Positions 43,659 through 53,686 of a DNA stretch of 64,000 nt are shown piece after piece. How positions within the stretch are numbered: the first letter of the stretch is position 1; each line of letters begins with the position of its first letter. The notes beneath the pieces were generated by a model. The model searched no databases. It saw only the letters and a list, made by a program, of their open reading frames with translations, and had not been told where the DNA came from. Source of the DNA: JACKAF01 sp041391485 (lineage in GTDB: Bacteria > Bdellovibrionota > FAC87 > UBA2466 > JACKAF01). Made by a program: the position numbers and the translations under genes. The stretch lies in assembly GCA_041391485.1 (NCBI GenBank), contig JAWKNY010000002.1, positions 186,001 to 250,000 on the forward strand, read 5' to 3'.

Positions 43659-46595
43659 ATGAGAAGCACTGCCTTAGTTTTATTTGCAAGCCTTTTTGCG
43701 TTGATAAGTTGTTCGAAGAACAACCCGTCGTCCACACCCGAGCTAGTGGACGCGACACGGGTGGAATCCATTCTAATGGCAAATTCCGTTGAGGACTCAG
43801 TCCGGTGTGAATCGGAACTTCTGAGCTCTGGAGCCAAAGTTCTGTACCGCAATAGCAACGGCGTGCTGATGACCGATCAAAAACCCGAAGCCTTGCGCTT
43901 ACGGGCCTGTGAAGCCAGTGTTACGCACAACCGCCGCGAAGCCCTCCCTCCCACCGATGCTTCGCGCACCAAGGAAAACCTTTCGACGCTCCTCAAACTC
44001 ATTCCCGCAGAAGAAATGGGTGCACGCAGTTTTATCGAGGCCAACCCCGACTTCGATGGTCGGGGTATTACTATTGCGGTGTTGGATACCGGAATTGAGC
44101 TAGACCACCCACTGCTCACCAAAACCACCGAAGGGAAGATCAAGATCACCGACTTCCAGGATTTTTCCGGGCAGGGACGCCTTGAACTTAGTCCGGTAGA
44201 AGTCGACGCCAACTTCATCTTTAAGTCCGAAAGCGGCGTCGAATACTACGTGAAAGACGTCGAGGGAACTGACTATCGTTTCGGTGCTTACGCCGCGACC
44301 AACATCGATATCCCCACGGAGACCTTCAAAGACATGGGGGTTATCACCTACAAAAAGGGAGACAAGCTCTTTGGCCGGATCGACACCAACCACAACCGTG
44401 TTTTCGGAGATGAGGTGGAACTCAGCAACTACGCGGAAGCCCACCAGTTTGTGAAACTCGGAGAAGGCAAAACACTTTCGGCCGCGTTTAACATTTTGGA
44501 CCAAGGCGCCGTCGCCACACTCTGCTTCGACGACGGATCCCACGGTACACACGTCGCCGGGATTGCCGCCGGCTATTCCGAAGACGGGCTTGCAGGCGTG
44601 GCTCCCGGCGCACAGGTCATTGTGGGAAAAATCGGCGACAACCGTTTATCCGGTGGCTCCACGACCACGGCGTCCAAGATGCTCGCCATCGACTTTGCCG
44701 TGGAAAAAGGCGCGAATGTCATCAACATCAGCTACGGTATCAGAGCGGGATCCGATCTTGGGAGAAGCGCCATCGACAAGTATGTCGACAAAGTAGCTCT
44801 CGAAAAGAATGTTCTCTTTTCTATCAGCGCGGGCAACGAAGGCCCTGGGGTACAGACAATTGGGACCCCGGCCGGCGCGGATCGCGCTATCACACCCGGA
44901 GCGTACATCTCCAAACAAACGGCTCACGACAACTACGGTTACGTGGGCGTCGAGCGCGACAACATGTGGTACTTCTCTTCCGTGGGACCGCGAGCCGACG
45001 GCGGTTGGAAGCCGTCTATCTCGGCTCCCGGCAGCGCCGTTTCCAGTCTCCCGATTTGGGCGGGCGGACACGAGAACTACCGGGGGACCTCCATGGCCGC
45101 GCCTGAGGTCACCGGCGCCCTCGCTGTTCTTCTGAGCGCCGCCAAGGGCAAAGGGCTGCCGACCGATCGCGTGTCGGTTACGCAAGCCGTTTACAACGGA
45201 GCCAAGCCCATTGCGAATCTGAAATGGATTGAGCAAGGCCACGGACTGATGAACATCCCCGCAGCGCTTGAGAAGCTCGCTCAAACGGATGCCTCTCTTC
45301 CGATGGAGTATGATTTAAGCGTCAACAGCACGGTGGCACCAGATGGCAAAGGCAAAGGGATCTTCGTGCGATCGCGGCAAACACCGAGCAACGCGTTTAC
45401 CGTTACCGTGACGCCCGTGTTCCCTGCAGGGACTTCCGCGGAAACCAAGACACTTTTCTTGCGGACCTTTAAACTGGAATCCTCTGCTGGCTGGGTCCAG
45501 CTTCCTGAGAATTTCTGGGTCCACTCCAGAGCCCCACGAAGCTTCCAGGTTAAACTAGACTTGGAAGGCCAGAGCGGTCTGCTCTCGGAAAAAATATCGG
45601 CGATCGATGATAAGACCGGACTCGTCGCTTTTGAAATTCCCGTTACGGTGGTCCGCCCTTACGTACTCGGCGACGACAATGCCTACACTTACAAGCTCAA
45701 TCAGCGAGTCGCAGTCGGCGAGACGTTGAGGACTTTCGTAGATTTGCCGGCGGGTACCACAGCGGCCCAGATTGAACTGCGCACCAGCGGACCCAAAGTA
45801 TGGGGGCAGCTCCTGGATCAAGACGGCCGTCTCGTGAAGGACTTTTCCGATCCCGATCGGGACGCCCCGCAAGCGCCGATACATACCCACACCAATATCG
45901 CCAAAGCGGGGGTATACGAGGTGGATATCAGCGCTCCGGCCAATAACGAGAAGCCAGCCGACATCGAGCTTGTCGTTAAAGCGTACAGCTTGGCAGTCCG
46001 GGTGGAAGCACCCAGCGAAACCGGTGTTATTGACGCCGTCGTGCAGAACAACTTCGGCCCGCTCAAAGCTTCTGCCTCAGCGGAACTTAGAGAAGTGCGC
46101 ACGGAAAAGACGCTGCGCGTAGAGGGGGATGTCTTGAACTTCAAAACCTCGTGGGGCGACGAAGACGCCGCGAAGTACGCTTCGCTCGATCTCCAATTCC
46201 AGACCGCGAAGAAGTTCTATGATCTCATGACGGACTACCCTTACATGGTATTCTGTGAAGACGGCACATTGCTCACTTCCGGTGGCTTGGAGCTGGATAG
46301 TACCGTCAATCTCGCGGGCAGTTCGTGCCGCGGTGAGCGCCGGTTCCAACTTCAAGGAGCTTTTGCGAAAGAGGCTCCGGAAGCCTGGTTTGTGAGGCTC
46401 GTGGAACACCGCATCCTAAAGAACCCGGTGGTTCTTGGCTCCCTCGGACGTCGCCTTCTAGAAACGGGGCAAAGCGTTCCCTTCACCATCGATCTCAATG
46501 AAGCACAAAGCGTGCGTCAGGGTCAGGCCTGCGCCCATTTGGTGCTCCTGGATGGCGAAGGCAGGGAGATCCAGGCCACTCCGGTCTGCGAATAG
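43659..46595 (+). CDS. Subtilisin-like (S8) lipoprotein, tripeptidyl-peptidase-II-like
   Basis: From ATG 43659 (GGGGGG just upstream) the 978-residue protein has a lipobox (LFALISC, Cys near 18). The S8 triad is Asp in AVLDTGIELDHP (about 143), His in DDGSHGTHVAG (about 295) and Ser in GTSMAAPEVTG (about 478), with the oxyanion Asn in SAGNEGPG. The 150-residue insertion between Asp and His is a mark of tripeptidyl peptidase II. The 400-residue C-terminal part is rich in beta strands. An in-frame start at 43584 adds 25 residues but lacks a signal-like N-terminus. A role in digesting external protein is inference. Confidence 0.92.
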   Translation: MRSTALVLFASLFALISCSKNNPSSTPELVDATRVESILMANSVEDSVRCESELLSSGAKVLYRNSNGVLMTDQKPEALRLRACEASVTHNRREALPPTDASRTKENLSTLLKLIPAEEMGARSFIEANPDFDGRGITIAVLDTGIELDHPLLTKTTEGKIKITDFQDFSGQGRLELSPVEVDANFIFKSESGVEYYVKDVEGTDYRFGAYAATNIDIPTETFKDMGVITYKKGDKLFGRIDTNHNRVFGDEVELSNYAEAHQFVKLGEGKTLSAAFNILDQGAVATLCFDDGSHGTHVAGIAAGYSEDGLAGVAPGAQVIVGKIGDNRLSGGSTTTASKMLAIDFAVEKGANVINISYGIRAGSDLGRSAIDKYVDKVALEKNVLFSISAGNEGPGVQTIGTPAGADRAITPGAYISKQTAHDNYGYVGVERDNMWYFSSVGPRADGGWKPSISAPGSAVSSLPIWAGGHENYRGTSMAAPEVTGALAVLLSAAKGKGLPTDRVSVTQAVYNGAKPIANLKWIEQGHGLMNIPAALEKLAQTDASLPMEYDLSVNSTVAPDGKGKGIFVRSRQTPSNAFTVTVTPVFPAGTSAETKTLFLRTFKLESSAGWVQLPENFWVHSRAPRSFQVKLDLEGQSGLLSEKISAIDDKTGLVAFEIPVTVVRPYVLGDDNAYTYKLNQRVAVGETLRTFVDLPAGTTAAQIELRTSGPKVWGQLLDQDGRLVKDFSDPDRDAPQAPIHTHTNIAKAGVYEVDISAPANNEKPADIELVVKAYSLAVRVEAPSETGVIDAVVQNNFGPLKASASAELREVRTEKTLRVEGDVLNFKTSWGDEDAAKYASLDLQFQTAKKFYDLMTDYPYMVFCEDGTLLTSGGLELDSTVNLAGSSCRGERRFQLQGAFAKEAPEAWFVRLVEHRILKNPVVLGSLGRRLLETGQSVPFTIDLNEAQSVRQGQACAHLVLLDGEGREIQATPVCE

Positions 46596-46659
46596 CTCAA
46601 CGATGTGGACGTGAAGCACCGCGCATAATCCGCGGCGCTCAATCTGCCGATCAGAATCT

Positions 46660-46678
46660 AGACTCTCTACGGGAGTCT
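46660..46678 (+). promoter_or_regulatory. Hairpin in the leader of the diguanylate cyclase gene
   Basis: AGACTCTC and GGGAGTCT form an 8-bp stem (one G-U pair) with a 3-base loop, ending 13 bases before the ATG. It contains a GGGAG that is too far from the start to be the ribosome-binding site. It may modulate translation; no known riboswitch matches. Confidence 0.35.
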
Positions 46679-46691
46679 GGAACGGTGCTTC

Positions 46692-48056
46692 ATGTTCTCG
46701 GATCGTCTAAATAAAAAACACATTTTTGTACTGCAACCCCAGGACGAAATTCGTCACCCCTACGAGCACGCGTTGTGGCCCCTTTGCGAAAAGGTGGTGT
46801 GGTTCTCTCGCTACATGAGCCTGATGAACTACGAGAAAGAGGAGCCCGGCGTCCTTATTGTCGATCTCGATTGCCTCAGCTCGCCCCTGGAAGTACAGCT
46901 TCAACAAATCCGACGGCAGTTTCCCGGAACCGACCTCATCGCGCTTTCCAGTTCGGATTCTGCTCAGGTAGCCCTGCAATGTATTCGCAGTGGGTTTGCC
47001 GATTTCCTGCTCAAACCTACGAGCCCCGAAGAACTTGCCTGGAGCGTGCGCAAATGCCAGCAGCACCAGGAAATGATCCAACGCCTCGCGCCCGATGATT
47101 CCAAAACCGGTTTAGTACGAGCCGTAACCCAGATTTCCAGCTGCACCACCCCAACGCTGGTCCAGCTCTACACACTGGAGTACATGCAGTCGGTCATGCA
47201 CTGTGATGGGGCCGCCTGGCTGGAAGCGGAGGGGGATAGTTTTGCCGATACCGAAGTTCTGTGCTCCGTCCCGAAGAACACACCGACTTCTCTGGTTCTC
47301 GCACAAGTTCCCAACCAGACCTTCCCGGAAAGATTGGACGAGCCCCTGGTTCACCCAACAAAGGGCAACAAGTGCAATGTGCTGCTGCCTTGCCAGAACT
47401 ACCCAAAGAGCTCCATCTTGCTCTGGGGTGTCGATAAATCCGAAATCAGTCACCTGTCGATGGCCAAGCTCATCCAAGAACACGGCGACCTCTGCCTGCT
47501 CAACTTGCAAAAGTTCGAGGAGGCTCAAGCAGCAGACCTTTGTGGACGACCTGACCGGGCTCTACAACTCCCGCTTTCTGAAGTTTGCGATTACAAACGC
47601 CATCATGAAATGCCGCGATCCCAACCAGAGTTTTTCGATTCTCTTTATCGATGTGGATCATTTCAAGCAGGTGAACGACAAGTACGGGCACGTAATCGGA
47701 TCTGAGTTCCTAGTAGCCATCGGAAAGACCATTAAAAATGCCGTGCGGGGTATCGATCCCGCTTTCCGCTATGGTGGAGATGAATTTGTCGTGATTCTGC
47801 ACAACTCGGATACCGAGGGCGCCCGTGTTATCGCCGAGCGCATTCGTAAGAATATCGAGAGGCGGGTGTTTATCATCCAAGACCAGAAGCTCAGCACGAC
47901 CGTCAGCATCGGGATTGCGACCTATCCCATCCACGCGGCCGAGCGCGAGACGCTACTCCAGCTCGCGGACGAGGCCATGTACAGCGCGAAAAATCCACTC
48001 GGAATGCCGTCCATTTAGCCTTGGGCCTGGAACGACCGGCCAAGACGGGCACCTAG
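46692..48056 (+). CDS. Diguanylate cyclase with N-terminal receiver-like domain, two frame breaks
   Basis: It makes the second messenger c-di-GMP. Residues 1-125 look like a receiver domain (VLIVDLDCLSS, CIRSGFADFLLKP), partly degenerate. A GAF-like middle part spans about 140-270. The GGDEF domain starts at FVDDLTGLYNSRF and has RYGGDEFVVI with an inhibitory RxxD site (RGID) exactly 5 residues before it. The frame breaks near 47528 (one base missing before KQQTFVDDL). It breaks again near 47990, where A5 to A6 gives AKKSTRNAVHLALGL and moves the stop from 48018 to 48056. Confidence 0.92.
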
Positions 48057-48155
48057 ACCTTCTCCCCTTCCAAGCTTGCGTTTTTAGCCACGATTGCTTA
48101 AGTTGGTCGGCTCAGTCCCACCCGCTGGTAAGCAAGGACTGCTATTACTTGAAAT

Positions 48156-48231
<76 letters not shown>

Positions 48232-48244
48232 TTCTTAAATTCAC

Positions 48245-48682
48245 TTAGCTCGCACGACGGATTTGGTTCTGATTGGAATTGTTGGTATTCTGATTATTGA
48301 AGCCGCCTTGACTACCGCTCTGGCCAGACTTCGAGTTCGTATTGTAGTTCGTAAACAACCAGGTCAAGAACACCGCACCACCAAACGCTGAGAAAAACGT
48401 CAGCGCCGTCGGGTGCCCGCTAAAGCTAAACGCCCAAGGGATGGCCGCCAAAACCGGGCCCACCGCAAGTTCGATGTAACCGTGCGTTTTAAAGGGAATG
48501 GTTTTGATGGCGCCGAACGGGAAATCGGTGAGCAGCGTTAAAGTCAGGTGAATACCGGCTAGCGCATAACACAGGTTGGCGATGATACCGCCAAATCCGA
48601 GCGTGCTGGGCGCAGCAGCAAAGGCCGCGACGACAAGGTAATCAATCACACCGTGAAGGCTAGCATTTATAAACTTTTTCAT
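48245..48682 (-). CDS. Small integral membrane protein with Asn/Gln/Ser-rich tail
   Basis: This 145-residue protein has four hydrophobic segments (VIDYLVVAAFAAAP, IIANLCYALAGIHLTLTLL, IELAVGPVLAAIPWAF, ALTFFSAFGGAVFLTWLF), followed by a low-complexity tail rich in Asn, Gln, Ser and Gly. The arrangement is like SPW-repeat or DoxX-like membrane proteins, but no family is certain. ATG 48682 follows a GGGG stretch. Its end is 14 bases from tRNA-Ala, convergent. Confidence 0.75.
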   Translation of the reverse strand: MKKFINASLHGVIDYLVVAAFAAAPSTLGFGGIIANLCYALAGIHLTLTLLTDFPFGAIKTIPFKTHGYIELAVGPVLAAIPWAFSFSGHPTALTFFSAFGGAVFLTWLFTNYNTNSKSGQSGSQGGFNNQNTNNSNQNQIRRAS

Positions 48683-48851
48683 GGGTATTACCCCTTTGTT
48701 CGCTTAGATTATCGCCAAAACTTAGGTACCAAAGATGGAGCAACCGTGGAGACATTGTGAAGACTGTTAAAATCGCGACATCGCTAAGAAAGCCTCGCTC
48801 AACCATGCCTTAACCTAAGGCCTTGTTCTTCCGACAATATTGACAAAAGCC

Positions 48852-49853
48852 ATGGAAATCATGACCCCAAAGCCCAACGAACCCACCGCCTCAAACTCCA
48901 GACTTGAGGTCCCCAACGCCACGCCGCTTCCCACCCGACGCATGTTGTGGGCCACTAAACGCGCTGCCCTGGAAGCTCTCTCGGCGAAGTCTCAGCCGGC
49001 AGGTGCGAGTTTTCGCCGACGGTGGGAGTTGTTCGAGCAGCTCACCATTCTGGCTGGTTTTTTTCTTCGCATTTTCGGCTTATTCGGGCGCGGTAAACGC
49101 AACGCTCAAAACGTGAAACTGAAGGAGATCACCCTGGAGTTCGCCGATCTTCCGCTGGCGTTTGATGGCTACCGCGTTCTGCACCTCACCGACTTGCACT
49201 TGGACTTTACTCCCGGCATCGAGCACCCCATAGCCGCGGCCATTAACCAAATAAAAGGACCGGTGGATCTCGCCATTTTTACGGGCGATTTTCGCGAGAA
49301 GATCTACAACGGGTACCGGCAGATTCTAGGGCCTCTTAGAACCATCCTAAACGAAATCAAAACCGTGGACGGGTGCTTCGCTACCTTGGGAAACCACGAT
49401 ACCGTCAACATGGTGAACGACTTTCAGAATTTAGGAATTCGCGTTCTCGCAAATGAAACCGTTGAAGTGGAACGCCAGAAAGAAAAAATCGCCTTCACCG
49501 GAGTCGATGACGTCCACTACTATTATACGGAGTACGCGCTTGAGGCTCTGGAGACTTCTCCACCACTCTTCAAAATGGCCTTTGTGCACTCGGCAGAAAT
49601 GTATGCGATGGCGGAAGCCAATCAATACCGTCTCTATTTGGCTGGTCACACACACGGCGGGCAAATCTGCCTGCCGGGTGGGTACCCTGTTTTCACGCAC
49701 CACACAGCCGGCCGATCCCGCGCCCGTGGCTTATGGAAACACAAATCGATGATCGGCTACACGAGCTGTGGAGCCGGAACCATCGCCCTACCCGTTCGGT
49801 ATTTCAGTGAATCTGAGGTAACCGTCTTCACGCTTAAGACGAAGCGTTCCTAA
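48852..49853 (+). CDS. Metallophosphoesterase, YkuE-like
   Basis: This is a calcineurin-like hydrolase with all metal motifs in order: LHLTDLHLDF, FTGDFRE, TLGNHD, and GHTHGGQICLPGG. A helical N-terminal part of about 90 residues includes a hydrophobic segment (LTILAGFFLRIFGLF) that likely binds the inner membrane, as in YkuE/LpxH-like relatives. The substrate is unknown; lipid or nucleotide phosphoesters are usual. Starts TTG 48840, ATG 48852 and ATG 48861 are all possible and none has a clear ribosome-binding site. Confidence 0.88.
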   Translation: MEIMTPKPNEPTASNSRLEVPNATPLPTRRMLWATKRAALEALSAKSQPAGASFRRRWELFEQLTILAGFFLRIFGLFGRGKRNAQNVKLKEITLEFADLPLAFDGYRVLHLTDLHLDFTPGIEHPIAAAINQIKGPVDLAIFTGDFREKIYNGYRQILGPLRTILNEIKTVDGCFATLGNHDTVNMVNDFQNLGIRVLANETVEVERQKEKIAFTGVDDVHYYYTEYALEALETSPPLFKMAFVHSAEMYAMAEANQYRLYLAGHTHGGQICLPGGYPVFTHHTAGRSRARGLWKHKSMIGYTSCGAGTIALPVRYFSESEVTVFTLKTKRS

Positions 49854-50908
49854 CCGTCTCGACGTTCAAAAACGTAGAGCGCCCTGGGTTGACGGCTTTC
49901 GTTATAAAGAAAGGTCGGAGAACCCTGGTTTTCCACAAACCCGGATTGGGCCCCAAAACCCGCGTTTTCAACCATCTCCATGAAGGTGGTTCGTCCGGGA
50001 ATGTAGACATTGAGCGGTGGAGGCGGCGATTGCGTGCGAAGCACTCGCACGAGTTCATCAGAGAGTCCCAGCTGTTCGAGATCGATGGTAACAGTTCGAT
50101 AACCCAGTGGCTCCGCAGCGCGCATCGGGTCCGACAAAAAATCAATCACGAGTCCCCCAGGACTACGCAACAGATCGTGGGCTCGTTTCAACAAACCTTT
50201 CTGTTCCTGTGGGTTGAACTCATAAAATGCGGACCACATCGCAAACACAAAGTGCAAATGCGGGAATTCCCCGCCGTTCATTTCCCTCAGAATGTCTTCA
50301 AAATCGTTGTGGAGGACGCTCACTTTTTTGATGCGGACGCGATCCGCCGGCCACTCTCTTTTCTCCGCCATCGCTCGAAGGTTTATTACCGCTTCTTTGG
50401 AATGATCGATGGCAAAGATCCGTCCGGCAGGGGAATTCGCGAGCAGCCACTCCACCTCCCGCGGGTGGGCACCGATGATCAAAACATTGCGGGTGACTTC
50501 GTCCTCAGGGGAGCGCACCAGCAACTCGTCCGGAAGCAAGCGTGTGTGGGGCCGGGGGTTAAACTTGAAAAAGTCTTTGAGGAACTCAAGGTCCTGGCAG
50601 GCATTCAGTCCGCAAAAATCACGCTGCTCCGTAAGCACGTGCGGCGCGTACCTGAAAAGCCAGTTATAAAACCTTTTGTTCTCTTTATTCTTCCAGCCCG
50701 CTTCGCCTAGGGTAACGCGGATGCAACTGAGGCTGGTGCGAATCTCTCGTTGTTCCCCTTCGGCGGTACGAACGATGGCAGGCGGATTTAGCCGTCCGGC
50801 CTGGACGAAGCGATCGGCATTGTCGCCTTCGTCGCTCGGCTGTCCGGCCGAAGCGATCCCACAGCTCACTAGGGACATTAGAATTAGAATGTAGCTTCGA
50901 AATTTCAC
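49850..50908 (-). CDS. Exported protein with a SAM-methyltransferase fold
   Basis: The 352-residue protein starts with a signal peptide (LILMSLVSCGIASA, which includes a possible lipobox LVSC). After a 120-residue region it shows a class I methyltransferase fold: VLIIGAHPREVEWLLANSP, then acidic AIDHSKEA, VSVLHNDFEDIL and LVIDFLSDPM. Glycines of the usual GxGxG loop are reduced. SAM is not expected outside the cytoplasm, so either the fold has another use or the signal is not cleaved. Its end overlaps the convergent phosphoesterase gene by 4 bases. Confidence 0.7.
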   Translation of the reverse strand: MKFRSYILILMSLVSCGIASAGQPSDEGDNADRFVQAGRLNPPAIVRTAEGEQREIRTSLSCIRVTLGEAGWKNKENKRFYNWLFRYAPHVLTEQRDFCGLNACQDLEFLKDFFKFNPRPHTRLLPDELLVRSPEDEVTRNVLIIGAHPREVEWLLANSPAGRIFAIDHSKEAVINLRAMAEKREWPADRVRIKKVSVLHNDFEDILREMNGGEFPHLHFVFAMWSAFYEFNPQEQKGLLKRAHDLLRSPGGLVIDFLSDPMRAAEPLGYRTVTIDLEQLGLSDELVRVLRTQSPPPPLNVYIPGRTTFMEMVENAGFGAQSGFVENQGSPTFLYNESRQPRALYVFERRDG

Positions 50909-51018
50909 GTGGCGCTACTCCGTAAGCGCCCCCGCACCCACCAGACGCGCCCGACTTTACACAAGTCGGGCGCTGAAGATCAACGGCCACAAGGAGGCCA
51001 ATCGAATCATTTTAAATA

Positions 51019-52698
51019 TTAATTAGTTAGTTGAATCCGTTTTCGGGCCTTGAGCAGTCCGCTGGGATCCTTGCGGACTTCCGGGGTGTGGAATTCAACT
51101 TCCACTTCCCACTTGTCCTGGGCCTGGATAGCCGGTATTTGACCGACCAACTGCCCTTCAAAGGAACCCACTAGCTGGCCATCCCGGTACCAACGGACAT
51201 CCAAGCGCTCTTCCGGGCTCAGGACCTCGTTGCGGAACTGACCCAACGGAGGGACACGCAGGTGCACTTCGTAGTTGGAACCCACCGGTGTCACGTCCAC
51301 TCCGTCAATCAGAGAAACGTTGCGGAAAAACTGAAGCCAGTTATTCTCCTGACAGATTGGGCAGAAGCGAACGGATTTCATGTTTCGCATCAAACAAGTT
51401 TCATGCGTGGAACGGTAAGCCGCCACCGATCCCCATTCGCTGAATAGGGGGTACGCACCGACGTGTTCCGGATCAAAGTGGTAGTCCTCACCGTATTCAT
51501 ACACGGTAAGATCCGACAGCCAGTTGTTCCCATCGTGAACCTTCTCCGACACCGTAATCTTGTGTGAGCCGGAAGTGAGTCCACCATCATGGAAATATTC
51601 CACAAACTCTCTATCGCTATGGCCAGGACTCGGAGACGGTAACGCCTCACCATCCAAACGAAAATCCAAGGTGTCGTCTGTTTCAATTCCGGAAGCACTG
51701 TATTGCACTTCGAAGAAACGGTACGCGCCGTTACTTCGGAAGCTTGCGGTGTACGGGCCCTCGGAGAGATGGTGCCAAGGCCATTCAATGTGCCGTGCGA
51801 TCGCGGGTTCTGCCGACACATTGCCATCCGTCCAGTGCTTCCACTTTACGCTACTTACTGACGAAGAGGTATTCGCTCCAAAGTAACCGCCGCCATCATA
51901 CTCTTCGCCCACTTTTCCAAAGTTATGACCCAGCTCGTGGCGCAATACTTTAGTTCCGCTGGTAGGAGAGCTGGTCGTGATCGCGAACTCTCCACCCAAA
52001 CCCCCATAGTACGGATCATTTGCCATCAGAATGGGGTAATCACAGTCAGGGGCCTGTGCACAAGAACGACGCGCAGCCGACGTATTTGTCGCAAAGATAG
52101 CGCGCAAGGTATTGCCCTGTCGGTAAAGACCGTAGGCCGTATCTTTGGGGGTGCTGCCCACACCAATTCCAGAAACGTTAGACGGCTTGAATACCGCGTG
52201 CACATTGAAAATCGGCAAGTAACTTCGGAAGGTCTCCCCTTTGAACATATCGTCAGTCAGACGACGAGCGTCTTCAAAAAACTTGTCCCGCTCGGCCTGT
52301 GTGTAACCGTCTCCCATAAAAACAAGATCGATTCTGTTTTCAGAGGGCCCGCTATGGACCAACGTAACGACTTCTTCATCGGCTTCTACAAAATCCATGG
52401 GATCAAAAGCTTTGGGCGCAACGTTGCGATTGACCAGCTCTTGTTGCAACACGTCCGCATCGGCCGCAATCAGCTCAACAACTTTATTAGAATCGATAGC
52501 CGAGTGTTCCTGGATGGATTGTGGGTAGCTTGTTTCCACCCACCCTTCTTGAGGAGCTTTAGCGGCCACCCATCCCTGACTCAATACAATTCGACCGTTT
52601 TCGTTCTCCAAGTATTTCACCTTGTAAGAACGGGCGAACACCTCTGCCGAAAACAAACTTGTCCCCAGCACTAAAACCAAAGCCAAATGGCGTACCAT
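51019..52698 (-). CDS. Exported M64-family metallopeptidase
   Basis: This is a zinc peptidase related to IgA peptidases, secreted or periplasmic. From ATG 52698 (GGAGAG 8 bases upstream) a signal peptide (LALVLVLGTSLFSAEVFA) precedes the M64 domain. It begins NRIDLVFMGDGYTQAERDKF and has the zinc site HELGHNFGKVGEEYDGG. CPICQENNW further on is also typical of the family. The C-terminal 120 residues form a beta domain (DVTPVGSNYEVHLRVPP). The length of 559 residues is normal and the frame intact. A start at 52731 lacks a signal-like N-terminus. Confidence 0.93.
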   Translation of the reverse strand: MVRHLALVLVLGTSLFSAEVFARSYKVKYLENENGRIVLSQGWVAAKAPQEGWVETSYPQSIQEHSAIDSNKVVELIAADADVLQQELVNRNVAPKAFDPMDFVEADEEVVTLVHSGPSENRIDLVFMGDGYTQAERDKFFEDARRLTDDMFKGETFRSYLPIFNVHAVFKPSNVSGIGVGSTPKDTAYGLYRQGNTLRAIFATNTSAARRSCAQAPDCDYPILMANDPYYGGLGGEFAITTSSPTSGTKVLRHELGHNFGKVGEEYDGGGYFGANTSSSVSSVKWKHWTDGNVSAEPAIARHIEWPWHHLSEGPYTASFRSNGAYRFFEVQYSASGIETDDTLDFRLDGEALPSPSPGHSDREFVEYFHDGGLTSGSHKITVSEKVHDGNNWLSDLTVYEYGEDYHFDPEHVGAYPLFSEWGSVAAYRSTHETCLMRNMKSVRFCPICQENNWLQFFRNVSLIDGVDVTPVGSNYEVHLRVPPLGQFRNEVLSPEERLDVRWYRDGQLVGSFEGQLVGQIPAIQAQDKWEVEVEFHTPEVRKDPSGLLKARKRIQLTN

Positions 52699-52828
52699 GG
52701 AAGCTCTCCTCAGAGACCCCTTAGGGCCCACAATGTTTTAATGAAACGATTAAAGACGTTTATTCTTCTTTGTTTACAAGGGAACCCGCCCTGTCGTAAC
52801 GGTACAGTGCAATACAGAAAGGGAGTCC

Positions 52829-53383
52829 ATGCGTAATCTCACCGTCCTTTTATTGCTGATTTTTCCTTTTGGCGCGTTACTCTCTGCGCAAAAGGCGGGA
52901 ATAAGCTTTCCCGACTCGGTCACCGTGGAGGGCAAGAAGTTGGCGCTCAACGGGATCGGCGTACGTGAAGCCACGATTTTTAAAGTCGACGTCTATGTAG
53001 CAGCGCTTTATGTCGGGCAAAAATCCAAAGAAGGCCAGGCTCTGCTCGACTCCAAAGGACCCAAGCAACTTGAGATGCGCTTTGTCCGTTCCGTCGGAAA
53101 AGACGATCTCACCAAGGCCTGGAAAGCCGGATTCGAGAACAACTGCAAGAAGGACTGCGAACGCTTTACTCCGGCTTTGAACGCCCTGAACGCCATGATG
53201 ACGGATATTAAGGAAGGCCAAACAATGGCCTTCACCTTTCAAAAAGACAAAGTCGACGTGACGGTGGACAAGAAAACATTAGGCACCGTGAAAGGTGCGG
53301 GAATCGATTCCCAACTGCTTCGCCTTTGGATTGGAAACCCACCCAACTCAGGACTCAAAGAAGGTTTGCTGGGGTCAGAGTAG
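52829..53383 (+). CDS. Exported chalcone-isomerase-fold protein
   Basis: The 184-residue protein has a signal peptide (LTVLLLLIFPFGALLSA) and a chalcone isomerase-like domain. Matching stretches are FPDSVTVEGKKLALNGIGVR, KVDVYVAALYVGQ, KQLEMRFVRSVGKDDLTKAW and the end GLKEGLLG. Bacterial members are not true chalcone isomerases; fatty-acid binding or a structural role is more likely. A GGGAG site lies 4 bases before the ATG. It is divergent from the M64 gene, with 130 bases between them. Confidence 0.85.
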   Translation: MRNLTVLLLLIFPFGALLSAQKAGISFPDSVTVEGKKLALNGIGVREATIFKVDVYVAALYVGQKSKEGQALLDSKGPKQLEMRFVRSVGKDDLTKAWKAGFENNCKKDCERFTPALNALNAMMTDIKEGQTMAFTFQKDKVDVTVDKKTLGTVKGAGIDSQLLRLWIGNPPNSGLKEGLLGSE

Positions 53384-53686
53384 GTCCATTCGGCCCCGAA
53401 ATTTCGAACCGGTGTCAAAAGGCCCCGACCGGGCGGCACCCGCTTTCCTTTGAAAGACTTTGCGAACCGCCTTCAACGCGATGCATCAACCCATCCCGGT
53501 CAGTCTTTATTCGTTATTTAAATTAGCTACTTAGTTGACCCAAACCACACACCTGCATGCCGCTTGACACACTAGACAATAAAGATTGTTCTGGGATTAA
53601 GTGGGGGCAACCATTCTTGGCAACCCCTTGCATTTACCGCCGTTGGTTGGGCTAGAGCTTACGGGGGCTTACGATGGAGGAATTCA
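53384..53686. other. Intergenic stretch before oppA
   Basis: It contains an AT-rich block with ATTTAAAT (about 53516-53523) and a consensus -35 TTGACA at 53564-53569. Seventeen bases on, the sequence reads TGTTCT, a poor -10. No terminator or other gene is convincing. The oppABCDF promoter is probably here. Confidence 0.4.

Noticed and set aside
52829..53383. True chalcone isomerase and flavonoid synthesis
   Set aside because: The bacterial exported members of this fold lack the plant pathway context, and no flavonoid genes are nearby.
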